Under the pieces are notes generated by a model that did no database searches, was not told the DNA's origin, and was given only the letters and a program-made list of their open reading frames with translations. Below are positions 26,576 to 38,072 of a stretch of DNA of 64,000 nucleotides, piece after piece; within the stretch, counting starts at the first letter, position 1; each line of letters starts with the position of its first letter. The position numbers and the translations under genes were made by a program. Source of the DNA: CAIWHR01 sp963709525 (GTDB lineage: Bacteria; Pseudomonadota; Gammaproteobacteria; Burkholderiales; Casimicrobiaceae); assembly GCA_963709525.1 (NCBI GenBank), contig CAVPXB010000022.1, positions 1 through 64,000 of the forward strand, read 5' to 3'.

Positions 26576-27718
26576 ATGCGGCGCCAGAAAGTGATCGTCG
26601 GCATGTCGGGCGGCGTCGACTCGTCGGTCGCCGCCTGGCTGCTCAAGCAGCAGGGCTTCGACGTCGTCGGCCTGTTCATGAAGAACTGGGAGGACGACGA
26701 CAGCGACGACTACTGCACGTCGCGCAGCGATCTCGTCGACGCGGTGTCGGTCGCCGACGTCATCGGCATCGACATCGAGGCCGTCAACTTTGCCGCGCAG
26801 TATCGCGAGCGGGTATTCGCCCACTTCCTGCGCGAATATCAGGCCGGGCGCACGCCCAATCCCGACGTGCTGTGCAACAGCGAGATCAAGTTTCGCGCCT
26901 TCCTCGACCGGGCGCTGGAAATGGGTGCCGACCGGATCGCCACCGGCCACTACGCGCGGGTGCGGCGGGGCGGTTCCGGCGTCGAACTGCTGAAGGCGGC
27001 CGACGCAACGAAGGATCAGAGTTATTTCCTGCACCGCCTGACGCAGGCGCAGCTCGCCCCGGTGTTGTTTCCGCTGGGGGAGATAGCAAAGCGCGACGTG
27101 CGTGCGATCGCCAGGCGCGAGGGCATTCCGACATGGGCGAAGAAGGACTCGACCGGGATCTGCTTCATAGGCGAGCGGCCGTTTCGCGACTTTCTGGCGA
27201 AGTACCTGCCGCGCGAGCCGGGTCCGATCGAGACGCCGGATCGCCTCGTCGTGGGAGGGCACACCGGACTTGCGTATTACACCTTGGGCCAGCGTCAGGG
27301 GCTGGGGATCGGCGGCACCAGGGCGGGCAGCGATGCGCCCTGGTTTGTTGCCGGCAAGGACCGATCGCGCAACGCGCTGATCGTGGTCCAGGGACACGAG
27401 CACCCGCTGCTTTATCGCGGGGAGGTCGCAGCGCAGGAGATGCACTGGATCGCAGGCGCGCCATGCGCGTCGGAAAGGCATGCGCGCCTGGGTGCCAAGA
27501 CCCGCTATCGCATGCCGGACGCCGCGTGTGCGATCGAGGTCGATCGCGTCGGTGGCGTCCGCGCACGCTTCACCGCGCCGCAGTGGGCACCGACGCCCGG
27601 ACAATATCTGGTGCTCTACGACGAAGACGTGTGTCTCGGGGGCGGCGTCATTGTCGAGGCGACCACGGCGCCCGAGGCCGCCCGCGAAAGCGCAGGCGCG
27701 ACGACAGGCGCTGCGTGA
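26576..27718 (+). CDS. mnmA: tRNA-specific 2-thiouridylase MnmA
   Basis: Makes the 2-thio group of 5-methylaminomethyl-2-thiouridine at the wobble base of Lys, Glu and Gln tRNAs, using ATP and sulfur relayed by TusE. 380 residues. The PP-loop is VIVGMSGGVDSSVAAWLL. LFMKNWEDDDSDDYCTSRSD, TPNPDVLCNSEIKF with the first catalytic Cys, TGHYARV, DQSYFLHRL and KKDSTGICFIGERPFRDFL with the second catalytic Cys follow. The C-terminal beta-barrel ends in GQYLVLYDEDVCLGGGVI. Frame intact. It converges with ssb. Confidence 0.97.
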   Translation: MRRQKVIVGMSGGVDSSVAAWLLKQQGFDVVGLFMKNWEDDDSDDYCTSRSDLVDAVSVADVIGIDIEAVNFAAQYRERVFAHFLREYQAGRTPNPDVLCNSEIKFRAFLDRALEMGADRIATGHYARVRRGGSGVELLKAADATKDQSYFLHRLTQAQLAPVLFPLGEIAKRDVRAIARREGIPTWAKKDSTGICFIGERPFRDFLAKYLPREPGPIETPDRLVVGGHTGLAYYTLGQRQGLGIGGTRAGSDAPWFVAGKDRSRNALIVVQGHEHPLLYRGEVAAQEMHWIAGAPCASERHARLGAKTRYRMPDAACAIEVDRVGGVRARFTAPQWAPTPGQYLVLYDEDVCLGGGVIVEATTAPEAARESAGATTGAA

Positions 27719-27762
27719 ACAGGCGAAGGCGCCTGGTCGTCAGCGCAACGCTGGCGGCAGAA

Positions 27763-28250
27763 TCAGAACGGAATGTCGTCGTCGAAATCGTCGGGATTGG
27801 ATTTTTTCGGCGCGGCTGCGGGTTTGCTCGCGCCGCCGCTCGGACGCGCCGCGCTGGTGCCGCCCGAGCCACTGCCGCCGGCGAATTCGGCATCGCCGCC
27901 GCCACTGCCACCTGCCACCCTCGCGGGCGCTGCCAGCAACTGCATCCGTCGCCGACGACCTCGGTCGTGTAGCGATCCTGCCCTTCCTTGTCGTGTACTT
28001 GCGGGTTTGAGGCGGCCCTCGACGTAGACCGGACGGCCCTTTTTCAGGTATTCGCCCGCGATTTCGGCCAGGCGGCCAAACAGCACGACGGTGTGCCATT
28101 CGGTCTTTTCCTGTTTTTCGCCGCTCTTGTCCTTCCACGTTGCGGTGGTGGCCAGCGCAGGTTGGTGACGGCATCGCCGCCGGTCGTGTAGCGGGTCTCG
28201 GGGTCGCGGCCGAGGTTGCCGATCAGGATGACCTTGTTCACCGATGCCAT
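27763..28250 (-). CDS. ssb: single-stranded DNA-binding protein, frameshifted
   Basis: OB-fold ssDNA-binding protein that organises replication and repair enzymes. Segments: MASVNKVILIGNLGRDPETR YTTGGDAVTNL; after a shift near 28150, TATWKDKSGEKQEKTEWHTV VLFGRLAEIAGEYLKKGRPV YVEGRL; after a second shift near 27965, a Gly-rich linker; and the acidic tip DDFDDDIPF that recruits partner proteins. Because ssb is essential and every block is canonical, the two breaks are almost certainly sequence errors. The ATG overlaps the MFS stop (TAATG), so ssb is translationally coupled to that transporter. Confidence 0.88.
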
Positions 28251-29500
28251 TATGTTTCTCCCATCGAATAGTTGGCGGGGTGGTACACCGGCGGCGCACT
28301 CATCGTTGCGCTCACCGCTAGCCACAGTGCCGTGAGCACCAGGCAAAAGCCGAACACGGCGGCGCTGCCGTAATGCTGCGAGAGCCAGCCGCCGGCGGCC
28401 GCTCCGACAAAGGCGCCGAGGAATTGCACGCTCGAGTAGATGCCGCTGGCGGTGCCCTTGATGGCCGGCGGGGCGTACTTGGACACCAGCGACGGCAGCG
28501 TGGCCTCGAGCAGATTGAAGCCGGTGAAGAACACGACCAGCGCGGCAATCGTGATGGCCAATGATGATCCGGCAAGCGCGAGCAGCGCCTGCCCGATGAA
28601 GAGCACCGCAACCGCACCGATGAATATCGGCTTGCCGCGCCCGGGACGATCTGCCCGCATCATCGCCGGCATCATCAGGACGATCGACGCCACCAGCACC
28701 GGCAGATAGACGAGCCAGTGCCGGGCGATCGGCACGCCGTTGTCGCGCAGCATGAACGGCACCTGCACGAACAGCGCCATCAGCGCAGCGTGCAGCGCGA
28801 AGATGCCGTAGTTGAGGCGCAGCAGCTGGCCGTCGAACAGCGCGTCATGCCATTGACCGGCCGAGTCGCTGCGCGGGGGCTCGGCCTCGGGATCGGGGAC
28901 GGTGCCCTTGAGCAGGCCAATGGCGGCGAGAGCGAGCACGCCGGTGAGGATGAAGATTCCGGGTACCCCGATGACGGTGGTCAGCGCCGGGCCGGCGATC
29001 AACGACAGCGCGAAGGTGGCGCCGATGGTCATGCCGATCACCGCCATCGCCCGCGTGCGCACGGCGTCGCGCGTCAGGTCGGCGGTGAGCGCGATCACGG
29101 CTGCGGAAATGGCGCCGGCGCCCTGCAGCGTGCGCCCGGCGATGGTCCACAGGATCGTCGGCGCCCACGCGGCGACGAAGCTGCCGGCGGCGAAGATGAT
29201 CAGTCCCGCGATGATGACGGGTTTGCGGCCGAAACGATCCGACGCCCAGCCGAAGGGAATCTGCAGGATCGCCTGCGTGAGGCCATAGGCGCCCAGCGCC
29301 AACCCGACCAGTGCGTGGTCACGCCCCCCGGGCAAGGTTTCGGCGTACAGCGCCAGCACCGGCAGCACGATGAACATGCCGAGCATGCGCAGGCCGTAGA
29401 TGCCGGCCAGCCCAGTGGTGGCGCGCCGCTCGGTCGGGGTCATGCGCACCTTGGGCGGGCGCGAGGTCGAAGCAGCGGCGGCAGCGCGGTCTTGCGGCAT
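28250..29500 (-). CDS. major facilitator superfamily transporter
   Basis: A 416-residue 12-helix inner-membrane transporter. The loop 2-3 motif is FGWASDRFGRKPVIIAGLI, and motif C-like GAGAISAAVIALTADLTRD is present. It resembles the drug/metabolite efflux MFS genes found upstream of ssb in many beta- and gammaproteobacteria (YajR-like), without the extra C-terminal YAM domain. Substrate unknown. The N-terminal 20 residues are polar and cytoplasmic. It is divergent from uvrA across about 200 bp. Confidence 0.88.
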   Translation of the reverse strand: MPQDRAAAAASTSRPPKVRMTPTERRATTGLAGIYGLRMLGMFIVLPVLALYAETLPGGRDHALVGLALGAYGLTQAILQIPFGWASDRFGRKPVIIAGLIIFAAGSFVAAWAPTILWTIAGRTLQGAGAISAAVIALTADLTRDAVRTRAMAVIGMTIGATFALSLIAGPALTTVIGVPGIFILTGVLALAAIGLLKGTVPDPEAEPPRSDSAGQWHDALFDGQLLRLNYGIFALHAALMALFVQVPFMLRDNGVPIARHWLVYLPVLVASIVLMMPAMMRADRPGRGKPIFIGAVAVLFIGQALLALAGSSLAITIAALVVFFTGFNLLEATLPSLVSKYAPPAIKGTASGIYSSVQFLGAFVGAAAGGWLSQHYGSAAVFGFCLVLTALWLAVSATMSAPPVYHPANYSMGET

Positions 29501-29699
29501 GGAATGAAGGGGCTCGGGCAGGGCGTTGCGGACCGGCTATCGATCGAACCGCCTGCGCGGCTGGAGAGGAGTTGCGAATTGGCAGTATAGTAACAGGTTG
29601 CCCGTCCCTCCCGCATGCGACGGACGGATTAGGCCGCTCGGCTGCGCACTGGCGCCGGGCGGTCAGCCCGCAACGCCCAAGAGCACATTCGCCCGACCG

Positions 29700-32561
<2,862 letters not shown>

Positions 32562-32579
32562 GTCCAGCGGCGGCAGACT

Positions 32580-32706
32580 TTGTAGGAGCGCCTTCAGGCG
32601 CGAAAGTGGTGGTGGCAGGCGAAGAATTCGCGGCTGAAGCCGCTCCTGCAGTATGCGAATCCCGGCGGTTGCGCCAACGCTTTCGCGCCTGAAGGCGCTC
32701 CTACAA
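32580..32706. repeat. REP-type inverted repeat after uvrA
   Basis: A perfect 27-bp inverted repeat, beginning TTGTAGGAGCGCCTTCAGGC at 32580 and ending at 32706, flanks a third unit, TTCGCGGCTGAAGCCGCTCC (about 32628-32650). The GTAGGAGCG-CTTCAG family is a familiar REP element of gamma- and betaproteobacteria. It sits between convergent uvrA and the hydrogenase-like operon, and its right arm overlaps the last codons of the latter, so it can act as a bidirectional terminator. Confidence 0.9.
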
Positions 32707-33228
32707 GGGCTCTGCCTTCCTTGGGGTGCCGCTGATCGCCGCGAGGATGCCCTGCAGCATTGCGGTGGGCGTGGGCGGGCAGCCGGGCACCTCGATGTCG
32801 ACCGGAATCACGTTCGCGACGCGGCCCATGCTGGCGTAGCTTTCGCCGAACACGCCGCCGGTGCAGCCGCAGTCGCCGACCGCGACCACCAGCTTGGGAT
32901 CGGGCGTCGCTTCCCAGGTGCGCTTCAGCGCAATGGCCATGTGCTTCGACACCGGCCCGGTCACCAGCAGCATGTCGGCGTGGCGGGGACTCGCCACGAA
33001 CCTGATGCCGAGGCCCTCGATGTTGTAGTACGGATTGCCGAGGGCGTGGATCTCGAGTTCGCAACCGTTGCAGGAACCCGCGTCGACCTGGCGGATGGTG
33101 AGCGCGCGCCCGATCGTGCGCCAGATCGCGTCCTGCAAATGCGCGACATCGACGCCCGCTCCTGCCGGCACCGGGGCGGGTTCGGTCTTGATGCCCGTGC
33201 GGGCGATCTGGCGCAGGATGTGCAGCAT
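32701..33228 (-). CDS. hyfI: hydrogenase-4-like small subunit (HyfI/NuoB family)
   Basis: Iron-sulfur subunit, 175 residues, that would hold the cluster next to the quinone/active site. Cluster ligands: GSCNGCELEIHALGNPYYNI (two Cys), VVAVGDCGCTGGVFGESYAS and VPGCPPTPTAMLQGI. These are the spacing and motifs of group 4 hydrogenase small subunits and complex I NuoB. Last gene of a six-gene operon in the order B, C, E, F, G, I. Its 3' end overlaps a REP hairpin, so the C-terminus (GTPRKAEPL) may have been altered by that insertion. Confidence 0.88.
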   Translation of the reverse strand: MLHILRQIARTGIKTEPAPVPAGAGVDVAHLQDAIWRTIGRALTIRQVDAGSCNGCELEIHALGNPYYNIEGLGIRFVASPRHADMLLVTGPVSKHMAIALKRTWEATPDPKLVVAVGDCGCTGGVFGESYASMGRVANVIPVDIEVPGCPPTPTAMLQGILAAISGTPRKAEPL

Positions 33229-33240
33229 GAGCGATGAGGG

Positions 33241-34782
33241 CTACAGGTCCTGCCCGCTGTACGACAGATTGAACGACTTGTTGATCAGCGGAAAATCGGG
33301 AACGATGTTGCCGATCACCGCGTGCTCGAGCACCGGCCAGTTGGCCACCGACGGATCGTGCGGATGGCAGCGGCGGATCGCGCCCTCGGGCCCGCTCTGG
33401 AGCGCGATCAGCACCGCCCCCCGCCAACCTTCGACGAGGCCGATGCCCCAGCGCTTCGGCGCCGGCGTTGGCACCGGCATGACCGTCTCGCCATCGGGCA
33501 GTCCGTGCAGGATCATGCGGATGAGCCGCAGCGACTCCAGCGCTTCGTCGAAGCGAACGGCAACGCGTGCCGCGACGTCGCCTTCGCTGCGCACGGCCTT
33601 CTTTACCTGCAGCACATCGTAGGGTGCGCCGGGCATGTCGCAGCGCAGATCCTGCGTCTGCCCGCTCGCGCGGGCCGCGAGCCCCGTCAGGCCCAGCTTG
33701 ACGGCCAGCGCCGGGGCGACGATGCCGCAGGTGCGGAAGCGATCCTGCAGCCCCGAATGGTCGTCGAGGATGTCGTGCAGCAGGCGGATCTCGTCGTCGA
33801 GGCGCGTGCACTGGTCGTGAATCGCCGACGCCTGCTCCGCCACGAGATCGCCGGCGACACCGCCGGGAACGACGTAGTCCATCATCAGGCGGTGCCCGAA
33901 AGCGCCCAGATTGACGCGCAACACTTCTTCCTTCAGGCGCGAAAACTGGGCCAGCCCGAAGGCAAATCCTCCGTCGTTGGCGAGATAACCCAGGTCGCCC
34001 AGGTGGTTGCCGAGACGCTCTCGTTCCAGCGCCAGCGCGCGCAGCCAGGCGGCACGGGCAGGCACGTCGACCGCCGCCAGCGATTCCAGCGCCTGTGCGT
34101 AGGCCCAGGCGTAGGCAACCGTGCTGTCGCCGGAAATTCGGCCGGCAAGGCGATAGCCTTCCGCAAGCGAGAAATCCTCGAAGCGTTTTTCGATCCCCTT
34201 GTGCACGTAGCCCAGCCGCTGCTCCAGGCGCAGCACCTTTTCGCCGACGATCTGGAAACGGAAATGGCCGGGCTCGATGATTCCCGCGTGCACCGGTCCG
34301 ACCGGTATCTCGTGGACGCCATCGCCCTCGACCCGGACGAACGGATAGTCTTCCTGTCCCGGCTCCCATTTCTCCGATGCCTTGAAGTCGCGTCGCAGCG
34401 GAAACTGGTCGATGGGCCAGCAGGCCTGCCACACCCATGGCCGCTGGTCGTCTGCCTCGCAGGCGAGGCCGACGAGGTCGAAGGCCGCGCGCTGCATCCG
34501 GTTGGCCGCAGGAAAAATCGTCGCCAGATCCGGATAGTGCCCGTCGGGAGGCAGCGAATGTTCGAGCAGCGTGAGGCCTTCGGCGTCGCGCAGCAGCACC
34601 CGCAGGCAGTAGCCGCGGGCGTAGTCGCGCTCATCGCTGGCCCACAGCGCCACCAGTTGGCCGCCCTGTTCCCACGCCAGCCTGCAGGCGGCGAGCAACT
34701 GCCCCGAGCTCACCTGGCAGCACTGGCCCGGCAGTGTCGAGCAGAGCGGCGTGGCCGAGAGGCCAAGCGGATTGACGTTCAT
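33241..34782 (-). CDS. hyfG: hydrogenase-4-like large subunit lacking Ni-Fe cysteines (HyfG/HycE family)
   Basis: A 513-residue fusion of a NuoC-like N-terminal domain (about 1-170) and a NuoD-like large subunit: PVGPVHAGIIEPGHFRFQIV, RLEQRLGYVHKGIEKRFEDF, ERERLGNHLGDLGYLAND, YDVLQVKKAVRSEGDVAARV. In HycE the L1 motif C-x2-C follows the KGIEK helix. Here that position reads LAGRISGDSTVAYAWA, with no cysteine. The C-terminal L2 C-x2-C is likewise replaced by PLINKSFNLSYSGQDL. Without all four ligands it cannot carry a Ni-Fe centre. This fits the energy-converting hydrogenase-related (Ehr) group. Frame intact; start ATG 34782. Confidence 0.88.
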   Translation of the reverse strand: MNVNPLGLSATPLCSTLPGQCCQVSSGQLLAACRLAWEQGGQLVALWASDERDYARGYCLRVLLRDAEGLTLLEHSLPPDGHYPDLATIFPAANRMQRAAFDLVGLACEADDQRPWVWQACWPIDQFPLRRDFKASEKWEPGQEDYPFVRVEGDGVHEIPVGPVHAGIIEPGHFRFQIVGEKVLRLEQRLGYVHKGIEKRFEDFSLAEGYRLAGRISGDSTVAYAWAYAQALESLAAVDVPARAAWLRALALERERLGNHLGDLGYLANDGGFAFGLAQFSRLKEEVLRVNLGAFGHRLMMDYVVPGGVAGDLVAEQASAIHDQCTRLDDEIRLLHDILDDHSGLQDRFRTCGIVAPALAVKLGLTGLAARASGQTQDLRCDMPGAPYDVLQVKKAVRSEGDVAARVAVRFDEALESLRLIRMILHGLPDGETVMPVPTPAPKRWGIGLVEGWRGAVLIALQSGPEGAIRRCHPHDPSVANWPVLEHAVIGNIVPDFPLINKSFNLSYSGQDL

Positions 34783-34799
34783 CGTCGCAACCGTGCGGG

Positions 34800-36251
34800 T
34801 CAGCCGATCAGCCTCGCGGCCTGGCGGTACCAGTCGGCGAGGAAGGGGGGAATCCACAGGCCCAGCATCAGCACCAGGGCCAGGTGAACGAACACGGGAA
34901 TCATCGCCGGGCGCACGGGCAGGCGCTTGGCGGTCGACTCCCCGAACACCATGGGCTGCACGCGCGAGAAGACGGCCGCGAACGCAATCCCCAGCGCGAT
35001 CAGCAGGAAGGGTGTTGCCCACGGGTGCTCGCGCATCGCCGTCGTCAGGATCAGGAATTCGCTCGCGAACACGCCGAACGGCGGCATGCCGAGGATCGCG
35101 AGCGTCCCCAGTGTCAGCCCCCAGCCGATCATCGGGCTTTGCGCGATCAGGCCCCGGATGTTTTCCATCACCTGCGTACCGGTCTTCTGCGTCGCGTGGC
35201 CGACGGCGAAGAAGATCGCCGATTTGGTGAGCGAGTGAACGGTCATGTGCAGGAGACCGGCGAAGCTCGCCACCGGCCCGCCCATGCCGAAGGCGAAGGT
35301 GATGATGCCCATGTGCTCGACCGACGAGTAGGCGAACATCCGCTTGATGTCCTTCTGTCGCGACAGAAGGAACGCGGCGACGACGACCGACAGCAGGCCG
35401 AAGCCCATCATCAGATCCTTGGCGAAGGAGGTATGCACGGCGCCCTCCACCAGCACCTTGGTGCGGACGACCGCGTACAACGCCACATTCAGCAGCAGGC
35501 CGGAGAGCACCGCGGACACCGGCGTCGGACCTTCGGCGTGCGCGTCGGGCAGCCAGTTGTGCAAGGGAACGAGACCGACCTTGGTGCCGTAGCCGACCAG
35601 CAGGAAAACGAACGCGAGCGACAGCACCGTGGGCTCCAGCTGCCCCTTGACGGCGTTGAGTTCCGTCCACAGCAGCGCGCCGCCTTCCGCGCCGAGGATC
35701 TTCTCCGCCGCGAAGTAGAGCAGGATGGTGCCGAACAGCGCCTGGGCGATGCCGACGCCGCAAAGGATGAAGTATTTCCACGCCGCCTCGAGGCTCGCCG
35801 GCGTGCGGTACAGCGACACCAGCAGCACCGTGGTGAGCGTCGCGGCCTCCATCGCGACCCAGAGTATGCCCAGGTTGTTGGTGAGCAAGGCCACGAGCAT
35901 CGTGCAGTTGAAGAGCTGGTACATGCTGTGGTAGAGACGCAGCCGGCCCGTCGTGAGGCGCCCGTGTTGCTGCTCGATTCGCATGTAGGGACGCGAGAAG
36001 ATCGAGGTCGTGAATCCCACGAACGCGGTCAGCGCGACCAGGAACACGTTGAACGGATCGACGAAGAACTGCTTGTCCAATACCAGCAGCGGGCCGTTGG
36101 CGGCAACGCGCCAGGTGAGCGCCGCGGCGGCCAGCAGGGTGAGCAGGCTCACGCCAACGTTGACCGCATGCGCTTCGTCGCGCTCGCCGATGACGGCCAG
36201 CACGGCGGCGCCGAACAGGGGAAATCCGAGGACGGCGAGGATCTCGATCAC
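34800..36251 (-). CDS. hyfF: hydrogenase-4-like membrane subunit F (antiporter-like)
   Basis: A 483-residue polytopic membrane protein of the Mrp/NuoM antiporter family. Signatures: LGILWVAMEAATLTTVLLVS with the conserved TM5 Glu, KYFILCGVGIAQALFG, GLVPLHNWLPDAHAEGPTPV SAVLSGLLLNVALY with the TM7-8 Lys/His region, KDIKRMFAYSSVEHMGII and LHMTVHSLTKSAIFFAVGH. It would pump protons or sodium. ATG 36251. A 197-bp gap with a tandem repeat separates it from the E subunit, unlike the tight spacing elsewhere in the operon. Confidence 0.9.
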   Translation of the reverse strand: MIEILAVLGFPLFGAAVLAVIGERDEAHAVNVGVSLLTLLAAAALTWRVAANGPLLVLDKQFFVDPFNVFLVALTAFVGFTTSIFSRPYMRIEQQHGRLTTGRLRLYHSMYQLFNCTMLVALLTNNLGILWVAMEAATLTTVLLVSLYRTPASLEAAWKYFILCGVGIAQALFGTILLYFAAEKILGAEGGALLWTELNAVKGQLEPTVLSLAFVFLLVGYGTKVGLVPLHNWLPDAHAEGPTPVSAVLSGLLLNVALYAVVRTKVLVEGAVHTSFAKDLMMGFGLLSVVVAAFLLSRQKDIKRMFAYSSVEHMGIITFAFGMGGPVASFAGLLHMTVHSLTKSAIFFAVGHATQKTGTQVMENIRGLIAQSPMIGWGLTLGTLAILGMPPFGVFASEFLILTTAMREHPWATPFLLIALGIAFAAVFSRVQPMVFGESTAKRLPVRPAMIPVFVHLALVLMLGLWIPPFLADWYRQAARLIG

Positions 36252-36255
36252 GTCC

Positions 36256-36448
36256 GCGCCCTCCTAGGCAGGACACAGGCGTGCCGGCATGGCGTGACGG
36301 GCGCCCTCGCTCGCGCGGCGTCGGCCCCTTCGGGCCTCTGCGCCGCATCACACGGCGCCCTCCTGGGAGTACACAGGCGTGCCAGCGGTGGCGCGTCGGG
36401 CGCCCTCGCTCGCGCGGCGTCGGGCCCTTCGGGCCTCTTGCGCCGCGC
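36256..36448. repeat. two tandem copies of a ~98-bp GC-rich unit
   Basis: Each copy begins GCGCCCTCCT, continues ACACAGGCGTGCC, and then has CGCCCTCGCTCGCGCGGCGT and a small hairpin GGCCC-CTTC-GGGCC. The copies start at about 36256 and 36355. It lies inside the hyf-like operon between subunits E and F. The hairpins could pause polymerase or stabilise mRNA. No coding potential of its own. Confidence 0.8.
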
Positions 36449-37117
36449 TCACTCGCCCTCCTTCAGCTTCTCCAGGTGCTTCAGGTCGAGGCTGTCGAAC
36501 TGTTCGCGGATCTGGAAAAAGAACACGCCCAGGATCAGCATGCCCACGAGCACGTCGAGCGCCACGCCGAGTTCGACCACCATCGGCATGCCGTAGGTGG
36601 CGCTGGTGGCGGCGAAGAAGAGTCCGTTTTCCATCGCCAGGAAGCCGATCACCTGCGGAATGGCCTTGCGCCGCGTGATCATCATCAGGAACGAGAGCAT
36701 CACCGACGCCATCGCGATGCCCAGCGTGGCGCGGCTGACCGTCGTCGCAAGCTGCGTGATCGGCAGCGCGAGGTTGAACGAGAACACCACCAGCACGATG
36801 CCGATCAGCATCGTCGTCGGCACGTTGATCAGGCCTTCGACGTCCCAGCGCACGTCGAGCTTGCGGATCAGGCGATGCAGGATCCACGGCAACAGCACGA
36901 CCTTGAGCGCCAGCGAAAGCCCTGCCGACCAATACAGGTGCCGCTGGCCGGTGCCGAAGGCGACGATGCCCGTCGACAGCGTGAGCGCCAGGCCCTGGGC
37001 GGCAAACAGGTTGATGAGCGAAAGCACCCGCCGCTGCGTCAGCATGGCGAAGGAGAGCAGGAGCAGGACCGCCGCCAGGAGGTTGATGATCTGTGCGTAG
37101 AGTGGAACGCTGGCCAC
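36449..37117 (-). CDS. hyfE: hydrogenase-4-like membrane subunit E
   Basis: A 222-residue membrane protein with about six helices; its C-terminal half is NuoK-like. LYAQIINLLAAVLLLLSFAM, SLINLFAAQGLALTLSTGIV, and MMITRRKAIPQVIGFLAMENG LFF carry the conserved Glu of the proton path. The GTG at 37117 is the only good start and lies 4 bp after the C-subunit stop. The C-terminus ends with a soluble charged helix, REQFDSLDLKHLEKLKEGE. Confidence 0.88.
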   Translation of the reverse strand: MASVPLYAQIINLLAAVLLLLSFAMLTQRRVLSLINLFAAQGLALTLSTGIVAFGTGQRHLYWSAGLSLALKVVLLPWILHRLIRKLDVRWDVEGLINVPTTMLIGIVLVVFSFNLALPITQLATTVSRATLGIAMASVMLSFLMMITRRKAIPQVIGFLAMENGLFFAATSATYGMPMVVELGVALDVLVGMLILGVFFFQIREQFDSLDLKHLEKLKEGE

Positions 37118-37121
37118 GGTC

Positions 37122-38072
37122 TCAGCTTTCGAGCAGCAGGTTGACCAGCATTCCGAGCACGGCCAGCAGGAACGCCGTGCCGAGAAACTCGGGAGCGCGG
37201 AAGATGCGCATCTTCGCCGACAGCGTTTCGATCAGGGCGAGCGCGAAGCCGCCGAAAGCGAGCGCCATGACCAGCGCCGGAATGGCGGCAAGAAGCTCCT
37301 TCCAGCCGGCGTCGCCGGTCGCGATGCCGAAAGGCAGGAACAGGGCGAGCCCGATGCAGGAATAATTGAACAGCTTGAGCGCCGATGCCCACTCGATCAG
37401 CGCCAGGTGCCGCGCCGAATACTCGAGGATCATCGCCTCGTGGATCATCGTGAGCTCGAGATGCGTCGCCGGATTGTCGATCGGAATGCGCGCATTCTCG
37501 GCCAGCGACACCATGACGAAGGCCACGCCGGCGAACGCGAGGCTGGGATAGATGGCGAATTCGCGGCGGGCAAAAGTCTCGACGATCGTCGGCAGCGACG
37601 TCGAGCCCGAAATGAGCGACGGCGTGAACAGCACCATCAGCAACGCGGGTTCGGCGAGAAAGCCGACGAACATCTCGCGCCGCGCGCCGAGCGAACCGAA
37701 CGCGGTGCCGATGTCCATCGCGGCCAGCGCGATGAAAACGCGCGCCAGCGCAAAGATGCCCACCAGCGCGATCGCGTCGGCAGCCGCGGCGAAGGGCAGT
37801 GCCGTCGACAGCGAAGGCACGATCGCCGCCGCGCAGCACATCGCGCCGAAGACGAAATAGGGCGCCACGCGAAAGATCGGCGAGGCGTTGTGCGCGACGA
37901 TGGCATCCTTGTGAAAGAGCTTGCGTATCGTGTGGTAGGGCAGGAACAGTGACGGCGCGGACTTGTTCTGCAGCCAGGCGCGGCACTGGTTGATCCAGCC
38001 GACCAGCAACGGCGCCAGCAGCAGCGCGACGACAAGCTGGAGCAACTGCGAAAGGATGTCGAAGGCGCTCAT
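37122..38072 (-). CDS. hyfC: hydrogenase-4-like membrane subunit C (NuoH family)
   Basis: A 316-residue eight-helix protein that links the soluble arm to the antiporter-like subunits. The quinone-chamber-like loops are LPYHTIRKLFHKDAIVAHN, MDIGTAFGSLGARREMFVGF LAEPAL and RIPIDNPATHLELTMIHEAM ILEYSARHLALIEWA, all typical of HyfC/HycD. The ATG at 38072 overlaps the B-subunit stop (ATGA). Frame intact. A longer frame running upstream is an antisense-like artefact. Confidence 0.9.
   Translation of the reverse strand: MSAFDILSQLLQLVVALLLAPLLVGWINQCRAWLQNKSAPSLFLPYHTIRKLFHKDAIVAHNASPIFRVAPYFVFGAMCCAAAIVPSLSTALPFAAAADAIALVGIFALARVFIALAAMDIGTAFGSLGARREMFVGFLAEPALLMVLFTPSLISGSTSLPTIVETFARREFAIYPSLAFAGVAFVMVSLAENARIPIDNPATHLELTMIHEAMILEYSARHLALIEWASALKLFNYSCIGLALFLPFGIATGDAGWKELLAAIPALVMALAFGGFALALIETLSAKMRIFRAPEFLGTAFLLAVLGMLVNLLLES

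Noticed and set aside
32701..34782. Active group 4 [NiFe] hydrogenase or formate hydrogenlyase
   Set aside because: The large subunit lacks all four metal-ligating cysteines, and no formate dehydrogenase or hyp genes are present in the window.
33241..36351. A single 1036-residue frame spanning the large subunit and the F-subunit region
   Set aside because: The F subunit is encoded in another frame with full homology; the upstream part of the long frame is its shadow. The true large subunit starts at 34782.
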